DNA from: an uncultured Porphyromonas sp.
GTDB lineage: Bacteria > Bacteroidota > Bacteroidia > Bacteroidales > Porphyromonadaceae
Length of the DNA: 10,109 nt
Direction of reading: 5' to 3'
Assembly (NCBI RefSeq): GCF_947254915.1
Contig: NZ_CAMYEZ010000084.1
Span: 1 to 10,109 of the forward strand
The notes under the pieces were generated by a model. The model ran no database searches. It was not told the origin of the DNA and saw only the letters and a list, made by a program, of their open reading frames with translations. Numbering within the stretch: position 1 is the first letter of the stretch; every line of letters starts with the position of its first letter. Below are positions 1 through 6,231 of the stretch, one piece after another. The position numbers were made by a program, and so were the translations under genes.

Positions 1-112
1 TTCGGAAGAATGAAATGAAACTTCGGAAGAAAGATTTTGAAGTTCCGAAGAATTTTTCGTTTCCTCGCTGGATATTCCGAATTTCCTCCGAAGAGATTTT
101 CAATTTCCTCAG
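1..112 (+). repeat. Left intergenic repeat: 21-base tandem units plus conserved tail
   Basis: Bases 1-21 and 22-42 are two 21-base units that both open with TTCGGAAGAA; the first continues TGAAATGAAAC. A third, diverged unit starts at 43 with TTCCGAAGAA. The array then runs into a tail containing GTTTCCTCGC (59-68), TATTCCGA and two ATTTCCTC blocks (81-88 and 103-110). The same arrangement appears in inverted orientation at 9994-10109. CTTCGGAA (21-28) can pair with TTCCGAAG (43-50), so the transcript or single strand could fold. The array is cut by the window edge, so the total number of units is unknown. There is no open reading frame here. It may be a MITE-like or other short interspersed repeat; I cannot name the family. 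Confidence 0.8.
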
Positions 113-367
113 AGGTGTGGATTGAGTGGCTGTGATCGGCTGTCAGTGGCTGGCTGGCGATTAGCTAGAGGCATCGGAGCTATGAGAGCAATCGGGACCA
201 TCTGAAAAACGTAACTTCATAGAGAAGCGTGAGTGGGGCTATGTGACTTATTTTTACTACCTTTGAGGAGCTTACGGCAGAGACGGTGGCGGATGGGTCG
301 CGTCTCGGACTTCTCCCAGGAGGAGCGCTAAGCGATTGATAAGCGTCTAACTTACTTTTTACACAAT
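113..367 (+). other. Intergenic region and aldolase gene leader
   Basis: No gene is seen between the left repeat and the aldolase start. Bases 128-158 contain five GGCTG words (at 128, 138, 148, 152 and 156), which look like a small simple-sequence patch. A candidate -7 box lies at 258-265, implying a leader of roughly 95 bases. That leader contains a purine-rich AGGAGGAG at 318-325, but it is too far from the aldolase ATG to act as its ribosome binding site. The bases just before the start are AT-rich, as is common in Bacteroidetes. Confidence 0.5.
258..265 (+). promoter_or_regulatory. Bacteroidetes-type -7 promoter box for the aldolase gene
   Basis: TACCTTTG matches the Bacteroidetes housekeeping -7 consensus TAnnTTTG. 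The same eight bases precede cca, glnS and the threonine dehydrogenase gene in this window. No convincing -33 TTG is visible at the expected distance upstream, so this is a one-element match. Confidence 0.55.
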
Positions 368-1249
368 ATGAATCAGAAGCAATTAGAACAGATGAAAAGC
401 GGTCGTGGCTTCATCGGAGCTCTCGACCAGAGTGGTGGCTCTACGCCTAAGGCTTTGAAGGCTTATGGTATCACTGAGGATGCCTGGAAGAATGAGGATG
501 AGATGTTTGACCTGATCCACCAGATGCGTACTCGTATGATCAAGAGCCCTGCCTTTGCTACGGGCAAGCTCGTGGGTGTGATCCTCTTCGAGCGCACGAT
601 GCGTGGTCAGATCGATGGCATGAACACGGCTGACTATCTCTGGGAGAAGCTGAGCATCGTCCCCTTCCTCAAGGTGGATAAGGGACTGCAGGAGCTACAG
701 GATGGTGTACAGCTGATGAAGCCATTCCCAGGACTCGATGATCTGCTCAAGGATGCTACCAAGTATCATATCTTCGGCACGAAGATGCGTAGTGTCATCA
801 AGGAGGCTAATGAGAAGGGTATCAAGGCTATCGTAGATCAGCAATTTGAGTGGGGTAAGCAGATCCTAGCTCATGACCTCGTGCCTATCCTAGAGCCTGA
901 GGTGGACATCCACTGCCCAGATAAGGCTAAGGCTGAGGAGATCCTCAAGCGTGAGCTACTCGCACACCTAGACAAGCTGGATCGTCCTGTCATGCTCAAG
1001 ATCACGCTCCCCACGGAGGACAATCTCTACAAGGAGGTCATCGAGCATCCTAATATGCTTCGTGTAGTAGCTCTGTCGGGTGGTTATAGCCGTGAGCACG
1101 CTAATGAGCTACTTGCTCGTAACAAGGGCGTGATCGCTTCCTTCTCTCGTGCACTGGCTGAGGGCCTGACGGCACAGCAGAGCGATGAGGAGTTCAACGC
1201 TACGATCGCTAAGTCGGTCGATGACGTCTATCAGGCTTCGATTAAGTAA
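368..1249 (+). CDS. fda: Class I fructose-bisphosphate aldolase
   Basis: The 293-residue protein reversibly cleaves fructose 1,6-bisphosphate into glyceraldehyde 3-phosphate and dihydroxyacetone phosphate through a Schiff base, a cytosolic step of glycolysis and gluconeogenesis. Its length matches the compact bacterial class I aldolases such as Staphylococcus Fda (about 295 residues). Family residues are in place: Asp20 in ALDQSGGS, Lys102 in FLKVDKG, Lys139 in FGTKMR, Glu176 and Glu178 in ILEPEVD, the Schiff-base Lys211 in VMLKITLPT, Ser237 in LSGGYS for phosphate binding, and Arg261 in FSRAL. The residue roles are assigned by analogy with muscle aldolase. The gene is monocistronic, with a -7 box about 100 bases upstream and a hairpin terminator 20 bases after the stop. 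ATG 368 gives the normal family N-terminus. It is not the DeoC/FbaB-type enzyme of E. coli. Confidence 0.95.
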   Translation: MNQKQLEQMKSGRGFIGALDQSGGSTPKALKAYGITEDAWKNEDEMFDLIHQMRTRMIKSPAFATGKLVGVILFERTMRGQIDGMNTADYLWEKLSIVPFLKVDKGLQELQDGVQLMKPFPGLDDLLKDATKYHIFGTKMRSVIKEANEKGIKAIVDQQFEWGKQILAHDLVPILEPEVDIHCPDKAKAEEILKRELLAHLDKLDRPVMLKITLPTEDNLYKEVIEHPNMLRVVALSGGYSREHANELLARNKGVIASFSRALAEGLTAQQSDEEFNATIAKSVDDVYQASIK

Positions 1250-1268
1250 ACCTACTATAGATACAGAA

Positions 1269-1308
1269 AAAGAGGAGCTATCGCCCGTATGGGTGGTAGC
1301 TCCTCTTT
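1269..1308. terminator. Bidirectional hairpin terminator between convergent genes
   Basis: AAAGAGGAGCTA (1269-1280) pairs perfectly with TAGCTCCTCTTT (1297-1308). The inner bases extend the stem by about six more pairs, two of them G-T, around a GTAT loop. On the plus strand it lies 20 bases after the aldolase stop but has only a short T stretch. On the minus strand the stem runs into TTTTTC, which makes it a better terminator for the RRM gene arriving from the other side. Confidence 0.85.
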
Positions 1309-1428
1309 AATGGGATTGGGTTTAGACCGTACCGATACTATTACTTGTTGCAATGCGCTCGGTACTGTATCGTGAGGTGGAGATGTTTAGTCTCGCTTCA
1401 CTACGGCTCAGCTTTGCTCAGAGGCTCT

Positions 1429-1689
1429 TTAGAAGCGTCTCTCACGGCGAGGACGATCCTCAGCCTCACGAATGAGGAGACGACGCCCCTCAAACTCCTG
1501 CTCGCTAAGCGCCTCGATAGCACGACGAGCATCCTCGTCTGCCATGTCGGCAAAGCCGAACCCGCGTGAACGCCCAGTGGCGCGATCCATGACGACACGA
1601 GCGTTGGAGACCTCTCCGAACTCGCTGAGTAGTTGCTCCAAGTCGTTCTCACGAACTCGGTAGCTCAAGTTGCCTAAATATAGGGTCAT
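1429..1689 (-). CDS. Small RNA-binding protein with a single RRM domain
   Basis: An 86-residue RRM protein of the short kind common in Bacteroidetes, where such proteins act as cytosolic RNA-binding regulators. RNP2 is LYLGNL (residues 3-8) and RNP1 is RGFGFADM (42-49); the last RNP1 position is Met where Phe or Tyr is usual. The domain fills residues 2-76, followed by a basic, Arg-rich tail (DRPRRERRF). A longer frame is open upstream to 1746, but those 19 extra residues are hydrophobic and come from a pyrimidine-rich leader. RNP2 normally begins two or three residues after the initiator, so I start at the ATG at 1689. It converges on the aldolase gene and shares its terminator. No Shine-Dalgarno is present. 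The RNA targets cannot be read from sequence. Confidence 0.9.
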   Translation of the reverse strand: MTLYLGNLSYRVRENDLEQLLSEFGEVSNARVVMDRATGRSRGFGFADMADEDARRAIEALSEQEFEGRRLLIREAEDRPRRERRF

Positions 1690-1910
1690 AAAAGGGAAAA
1701 GGGAAAAAGGGAAAATAATTAGTGAAGCAATGGGGGAGAGAGACACCTCACGAATGTGATACAGATCTCAAACTGTATGAATTGCTACCGTACTGCCATC
1801 TATTGTCACGGCGATATTTGTCGTCATTAGTATAGCGGGCGAGAGAGGGCGACTATCTAAATTCTTAATGTGTGCCATAGCCGTCGATGCTTTTCTCCGT
1901 TTGCTGAGTG
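1690..1910 (-). other. Long 5' leader of the RRM gene with homopyrimidine tract
   Basis: The promoter at 1911-1940 implies about 215 untranslated bases before the RRM start. The 26 bases next to the ATG (1690-1715) are all purines on the plus strand, so the mRNA is purely U/C there, built from three UUUUCCC-like blocks. Further upstream is a six-pair stem, ATACAG (1759-1764) with CTGTAT (1773-1778). A 19-codon open frame (1768-1827, minus) also lies in the leader; I have no evidence it is translated. A leader this long with a pyrimidine run ahead of an RNA-binding protein gene suggests post-transcriptional control, which is inference. Confidence 0.5.
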
Positions 1911-1940
1911 CAAATGTAAGTATAATTATTGACCTGACAA
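1911..1940 (-). promoter_or_regulatory. Promoter for the RRM gene
   Basis: Read on the minus strand, TTG (1940-1938) is followed after 19 bases by TACATTTG (1918-1911). Both the elements and the spacing match the Bacteroidetes -33/-7 consensus, making this the most complete promoter in the window. It diverges from the cca promoter about 45 bases away. Confidence 0.7.
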
Positions 1941-1982
1941 TCTATTTGATAGCATCCTAACGCAACACTCTCCAATTTGTAT

Positions 1983-1990
1983 TACCTTTG
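1983..1990 (+). promoter_or_regulatory. -7 promoter box for the cca operon
   Basis: TACCTTTG matches TAnnTTTG and lies 67 bases before the cca start. No clear -33 TTG sits at the usual distance. It is back-to-back with the RRM promoter. Confidence 0.65.
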
Positions 1991-2056
1991 TAACGCTTCA
2001 CTAGAGGCTGCAGTGCTTGTGCTACAGCCTTCGTTTACCATATAGAGGAGATAGAT

Positions 2057-3523
2057 ATGCCGATACCTTTTGACCCTTATGCTGACTACAGCTCATACCT
2101 GCGCCATCCAGTCTTTGCGCTGGTGGGGCGTGTGGCTGATGCGCTTGATCTGGAGACCTATGTGGTCGGTGGATGGGTGCGAGACCTTTTCCTACAGCGC
2201 CCGAGCAGTGATATAGACATCGTCTGCGTGGGCAGTGGCATTGCCTTGGCTAAAGCGGTGGCTCGGGAGATAGGTCCGAAGTGTCAGGTGCATGTCTTTG
2301 CGAACTTTGGTACGGCGCAACTGCGCTACAAGGGCGTGGAGGTGGAGTTCGTCGGAGCGCGTCGTGAGAGCTACCAGCGAGATAGTCGCAAGCCGATCGT
2401 CGAGGATGGCACGCTTGAAGATGATCAGGAGCGGCGCGACTTCACGATCAATGCGATGGCTATCTCGCTCAACGAACGTACTTATGGCGAGCTGGTAGAC
2501 CCCTTCTACGGTCTGGAGGATCTGCAGGACTATATGATCCGCACGCCGGTCGATCCGCAGGTTACCTTCGATGATGATCCGCTTCGTATGATGCGTGCGG
2601 TGCGCTTTGCTTCGCAGCTGGGCTTCTTCATCGATGATGCCGTCTTTGACGCTATTGTGAAGCTCCGAGAGCGCATTAAGATAGTTTCAGCGGAGCGTAT
2701 CATCGTGGAGCTTAATAAGATCATGCTCTCGCCTCGTCCCAGTGTGGGGCTCTCCCTGATGGAGCAGACGGGGCTACTGGAGCTGATCCTCCCTGAGGTG
2801 CAGCTACTGCGTGGCACCGAGACGGTTGTCGGCGTGGGGCACAAAGACAATCTGGCGCATACCTATCAGGTGGTCGACCAATTGGCCGCAAAGAGTGACA
2901 ACCTCTACCTTCGCTGGGCGGCTCTGCTACACGATATTGCGAAGCCTAAGACGAAGCGCTGGGATGCACAGCAGGGGTGGACCTTTCACAACCATAACTA
3001 TATAGGAGCTAAGATGGTGCCGCGTATGTTTCGCCGGCTTAAGCTCCCGCTGGACAGCCACATGCAGTATGTCGCTAAGTTGGTGGACCTACACATGCGT
3101 CCCTCTTCGCTTGTTGATGAGGGGGTGACCGACTCGGCGATACGTCGTCTGCTCTTTGACGCGGGCGATGATATAGAGGACTTGATGACGCTGGTGGAGA
3201 GCGACGTGACGAGCAAGAACCCGAAGCGTGTGCAGCAGGTCCTGGACAACTATCAGGTGATACGACGCAAGCTCCAAGAGGTGGAGGAGAAGGATCGCAT
3301 TCGCAACTTTGCTCCGCCGATTGATGGTGCCGAGATCATGCGTATTTTTGGTATTCCGCCCTCGCAGATCGTGGGAACGCTCAAGGAGCGGATCAAGAAT
3401 GCGATCCTAGACGGTGAGATACCCAACGAATATGAACCCGCTCGTGAGCTGCTCCTCAAGGAAGCTGCCGAGCGTGGGCTCAAGCCACAAGAGGGCGAGC
3501 CCGCACAACCTACTAATGACTGA
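2057..3523 (+). CDS. cca: CCA tRNA nucleotidyltransferase with HD domain
   Basis: A 488-residue enzyme that adds or repairs the 3'-terminal CCA of tRNAs from CTP and ATP without a nucleic acid template. The class II nucleotidyltransferase head shows GGWVRD (39-43), catalytic Asp52 and Asp54 in SDIDIV, RRDFTINAMA (126-135) and DPLRMMRAVRFA (174-185). An HD phosphohydrolase domain follows, with LLHDIAKPK (His292, Asp293) and HNHNY (311-315). The C-terminal region includes IPPSQIVGTLKERI, typical of this family. The tail after about residue 470 is polar and probably disordered. A GAGGAG (2045-2050) six bases before the ATG is one of the few good Shine-Dalgarno sites here and supports this start. 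The next gene follows after 15 bases, so the two are probably cotranscribed. Confidence 0.95.
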   Translation: MPIPFDPYADYSSYLRHPVFALVGRVADALDLETYVVGGWVRDLFLQRPSSDIDIVCVGSGIALAKAVAREIGPKCQVHVFANFGTAQLRYKGVEVEFVGARRESYQRDSRKPIVEDGTLEDDQERRDFTINAMAISLNERTYGELVDPFYGLEDLQDYMIRTPVDPQVTFDDDPLRMMRAVRFASQLGFFIDDAVFDAIVKLRERIKIVSAERIIVELNKIMLSPRPSVGLSLMEQTGLLELILPEVQLLRGTETVVGVGHKDNLAHTYQVVDQLAAKSDNLYLRWAALLHDIAKPKTKRWDAQQGWTFHNHNYIGAKMVPRMFRRLKLPLDSHMQYVAKLVDLHMRPSSLVDEGVTDSAIRRLLFDAGDDIEDLMTLVESDVTSKNPKRVQQVLDNYQVIRRKLQEVEEKDRIRNFAPPIDGAEIMRIFGIPPSQIVGTLKERIKNAILDGEIPNEYEPARELLLKEAAERGLKPQEGEPAQPTND

Positions 3524-3538
3524 AAGACAGACAGAACT

Positions 3539-4174
3539 ATGACAGATCAGACGAAGGTAGCCGAAGAGCTAGCTGAGCCACATCACTTTGGTTCACACAA
3601 TATCTATATGCCCACTGCTCCTGTGGGTCACTTTCTCCCTTATTACCCGTGGCGCACGCTCTACGAGCAGCTACCTTTCGAGGGGGCTTACCCGCAGCTT
3701 CTCTACACGGACAGTCGTGCGGACGCTCTCTTTGACGCCCTTTCGCTACGCCTTGCCGAGCTGGTGGCAGACGAAGACTTTCATATGGAGGTGTCCCTGC
3801 AGTACCCTATGGGGATACCTGTAGCAGAGGTGCGGGAGGGTTACCTGACACTCATCATAACAGACCCCAACTTGGCGCAAAGACTCGAGGGCTTGCCAGT
3901 GGAAGTGCCCAGAGAGCTGTGGCTTGATATGCTCGCCATGAGCTTGATACAGTACATCCTACAGACGGAGATAGCTCCTGAGGAGCAGGTGGAGGTCGCC
4001 CTAGTGGAGATGCCTCACGAGGGTGCCGAGGAGAATAGCGAAGAGGTGCGTCCTCTCTGGGTCAAGCAGTGGGAGCAGACGCAAGAGATGATCCGCAAGA
4101 GCGACGGCGCTCACCGCTATCGCTACGGCTTCAGCCTCACCTTAGAGGGTCGCACCTCCAGCAACGTCGAGTAG
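3539..4174 (+). CDS. Hypothetical acidic protein downstream of cca
   Basis: A 211-residue protein I do not recognise. It has no signal peptide or membrane segment and is rich in Glu and Asp, so it is probably cytosolic. The N-terminal third has an aromatic stretch (HFLPYYPWRTLY, 31-42). The middle (60-145) alternates likely helices and strands, and the C-terminal part (155-185) is highly charged with two Trp residues (174 and 178). It starts 15 bases after cca with no promoter between them, so it likely belongs to the cca operon. Its codon use and base composition resemble cca, unlike the next gene. The last five codons and stop lie inside a 25-bp direct repeat. The function is unknown; the position hints at, but does not show, a link to tRNA or RNA metabolism. 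Confidence 0.8.
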   Translation: MTDQTKVAEELAEPHHFGSHNIYMPTAPVGHFLPYYPWRTLYEQLPFEGAYPQLLYTDSRADALFDALSLRLAELVADEDFHMEVSLQYPMGIPVAEVREGYLTLIITDPNLAQRLEGLPVEVPRELWLDMLAMSLIQYILQTEIAPEEQVEVALVEMPHEGAEENSEEVRPLWVKQWEQTQEMIRKSDGAHRYRYGFSLTLEGRTSSNVE

Positions 4175-4182
4175 CGTGCTTT
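4158..4182 (+). repeat. 25-bp direct repeat, copy 1 (upstream boundary of insert)
   Basis: The 25 bases starting CCAGCAACGTCGAG and ending GTGCTTT are identical to 6126-6150. This copy covers the last codons and TAG of the hypothetical gene. Identity stops sharply on both sides: T versus C before it, G versus T after it. Only three T follow the weak hairpin here, against seven at copy 2. Confidence 0.9.
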
Positions 4183-4240
4183 GCTGGTCATCCTACCCCT
4201 GAGATGGTCACACATTATTAGTAGCGTCTAAGAGTCTGTT

Positions 4241-6092
4241 ATGAATAAGTCTGACATTGAGTCTTTGCTGGGAGTCGGAGAGCGCATCTCTCTTGAGTGT
4301 AAGAAATCTGAGAAAGGCCTTCCGAAGTCTTTTTTGGGAGACATATTCTTCGTTTGCAAATACTATTGGGGGCATTGTGCTTTTAGGGGTTAAGGAGGAC
4401 GTAACGGTGTCAGATAGAAGAGATAGGTTTGAAGTCGTAGGAGTTCAAGACATCTCAAAGATTAAGAAAGAACTCTTTGATACGCTGAACAGTGATAAGG
4501 TGAGTCGAAACATACTCACAGACGAGGATGTCGTGGAAGTCCCGTTTGATGACAAAGTCGTATTATGTATCACGATCCCTCAGGCTGACTATAGGCAACG
4601 CCCTATTTATATAAACGGGAACCCATTAAAAGGTGCCTTTAAAAGGAACTACGAGGGAGACTATCACTGCGCAGAGGACGAAATCAGAGCGATGATACGA
4701 GACTCAAATGAGCAGGGTAACGACGGCCTTTTAATCAAAAACTACGGGATGGACGATATAGATGCTCCCACTCTAGCGTCTTATAGAAATAGATTTGCTC
4801 TCCAAAACCCCGACCATGTGTGGAATGGTTATGACGATAGGACCTTCTTGCTCAACATAGGTGGATATACGATAGATAGATCTACATCTCAAGAGGGGCT
4901 GACTCTGGCGGGTCTCCTTATGTTTGGCACAGGGCTCTCTATTCGGGATCGACTTGATAATATTCGTATGGATTATATTGATCGAACAGGCTTGGAGCAA
5001 GGTAGTCGCTGGAGTGATCGACTTACGTATGACGGGCGCTGGGAGAACAACCTATATAACTTCTTCATGCTAGTGATGTCTAAGCTGTTTGATGGTATCA
5101 AGCGTCCATTTAAGTTGTCTGGTGTAGTAAGAGTAGATGATTCTCCCGTCCATAAGCTCATTCGAGAGGCTCTAACCAATATGATAATCCATGCAGACTA
5201 TATGGATGTTGGAGTGCTGAAAGTCGAGAAAAACAATGATTGTCTAGTCTTCTCTAATCCAGGCTCGCTCAAGATACCGATAGAAGAGATTTATAGAGGG
5301 GGCAATTCGCGAGCACGTAATCCTAAGATTCAAACGATGCTACGCATGATAGGTATGGGAGAGAACATAGGATCAGGATTTCCGACAATGATAGAAGCAT
5401 GCAAAAAAGAGAATTGGTATAAGCCCATTCTCATAGAGCACTCAGACATGAGGTCGGTTGACTTGACAGTTTCGGTGGTTTCTCTCATATCTCCAGAGAT
5501 AAAGAAGAAGTTGGTCAGCATATATGGAGAGTTGTATAACACGCTTCCTAAGAAAGAACAGTTTATACTCGCCTCTGCGCTGTCTGAGGGTAGTGTGACG
5601 AACTATGTTGTCCAGCTACAATTGGATATGAATCCTCTGGATGCTGGCAAACTACTCTATGCGATGGTGAATAAGCACTTGCTCATCTCATCGGGCAAGG
5701 CTAGGTGGACGACTTACGCTGTCAACACTAGCTACGTAGAGGAGACAGAGTCTAGGAGTAAAAGTCAAGGAGTAACTACAAAATCAAGGAGTAAAAGTCA
5801 AGGAGTAGAAGACAAGGACTACCTTGATGCCGCATGGTATGGAGCGGACGGCTCTGAGATAAAGATGCCAGCATGGAGTGGGCGCACGAAGAAGATTGCT
5901 CTGCAGATACTAGAGTTTTGCGAAACGCCTAGGACGCTCATAGAAATATCTACAATGCTTGGCTTCAGAGATCGATATCGCATGAAGAGAGTCTATATAG
6001 ATCCGCTACTGGGGAGTGCTCTGTCCATGTCTTCGACTGAAAAGAATGACCCTACGCAGAAGTATAGAACGATAGCTCATCGAAAACCTTAG
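4241..6092 (+). pseudogene. AlbA_2 (Schlafen-like)/GHKL ATP-binding protein gene, frameshifted near the 5' end
   Basis: Corrected for one base, this encodes about 616 residues of the AlbA_2 plus HATPase_c_4 family, often mislabelled RecG-like helicase. These are putative DNA- or nucleic-acid-binding ATP-binding regulators; some relatives sit in accessory or defence islands, and the function is unsettled. ATG 4241 gives MNKSDIESLLGVGERISLEC..., the family start, which stops after 50 codons. The other frame, open to 6092, picks up WETYSSFANTIGGIVLLGV. The crossover is T6 at 4330-4335; five T would restore SFWETYSSF. A TTG at 4257 opens a 611-codon frame, but its first 25 residues are out-of-frame junk. 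In that numbering the domains are AlbA_2 (27-150), a GHKL N-box REALTNMIIHADY (303-315), a G-rich GMGENIGSG box (366-374), a linker with two SRSKSQGV repeats, and a C-terminal winged helix (545-610). It is AT-richer than its neighbours and has no -7 box. Confidence 0.75.
5754..5807 (+). repeat. In-frame 33-base-period repeat in the AlbA_2 gene
   Basis: Two identical 21-base copies, at 5754-5774 and 5787-5807, are offset by 33 bases (11 codons) and each contains AGGAGTA twice. They encode SRSKSQGV-TTK-SRSKSQGV, a basic polar linker between the GHKL half and the C-terminal winged helix. Because the period is a multiple of three, gain or loss of a unit would change linker length without breaking the frame. 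Confidence 0.85.
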
Positions 6093-6125
6093 TTGCCTCA
6101 TCTCGCTCCTGTAGAGTAGAAATGC

Positions 6126-6150
6126 CCAGCAACGTCGAGTAGCGTGCTTT
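6126..6150 (+). repeat. 25-bp direct repeat, copy 2 (downstream boundary of insert)
   Basis: Identical to 4158-4182 over all 25 bases. Here it is not part of a gene. It follows the AlbA_2 stop by 33 bases and leads into a run of T and then the glnS -7 box. Confidence 0.9.
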
Positions 6151-6154
6151 TTTT
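6128..6154 (+). terminator. Weak intrinsic terminator ahead of glnS
   Basis: AGCA and CG (6128-6134, one bulged A at 6132) can pair with CG and TGCT (6143-6148) around an eight-base loop. Seven T follow (6148-6154). The stem is short, so efficiency is uncertain. Most of it lies inside repeat copy 2, and it probably served the upstream hypothetical gene before the insertion. Confidence 0.45.
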
Positions 6155-6157
6155 ATC

Positions 6158-6165
6158 TACCTTTG
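6158..6165 (+). promoter_or_regulatory. -7 promoter box for glnS-dedA
   Basis: TACCTTTG matches TAnnTTTG and lies 66 bases before the glnS ATG, directly after the T7 tract. No good -33 TTG is seen; the expected position falls inside repeat copy 2. Confidence 0.65.
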
Positions 6166-6231
6166 TATCCAAATAGATAACCGAGGGAGGCTGCCTCATG
6201 GCGCAAGGGTCTCCGATAAGATATAGATGCA

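Larger units (their letters stand above)
4183..6150 (+). mobile_element. Putative inserted cargo module carrying the AlbA_2/GHKL gene
   Basis: The segment lies between two exact 25-bp direct repeats and includes copy 2. Deleting it (1,968 bp) would join the hypothetical gene's stop directly to a T7 tract and the glnS promoter, a natural-looking junction. Sample 60-base lines inside (5101 and 5401) count 26 G+C each, while sample lines in cca (2881) and glnS (6541) count 33 and 36. The segment holds one broken gene and no recombinase, terminal inverted repeats or transposase. If it moved, the machinery acted in trans or has been lost. A chance or recombination-made duplication is an alternative. 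Confidence 0.4.

Noticed and set aside
128..158. Five GGCTG words in the left intergenic region
   Set aside because: Short, irregular simple-sequence patch without clear units or partners elsewhere in the window.
1329..1365. Inverted repeat GTACCGA/TCGGTAC downstream of the RRM gene
   Set aside because: Seven pairs across a 23-base loop and no T tract. It is too weak to call a terminator, and the better hairpin at 1269-1308 is nearby.
1690..1746. 19-residue N-terminal extension of the RRM protein
   Set aside because: It is translated from the pyrimidine-rich leader, is hydrophobic and unlike RRM proteins, and the internal ATG at 1689 gives the standard N-terminus.
1768..1827. 19-codon open frame in the RRM leader (minus strand)
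   Set aside because: Short frames arise by chance, and no ribosome binding site or codon bias was seen; noted only within the leader entry.
4257..4330. TTG start of the 611-codon AlbA_2 frame
   Set aside because: The first 25 residues are the shifted reading of sequence that encodes a family-like N-terminus from ATG 4241, so the TTG start is probably an artefact of the frameshift.
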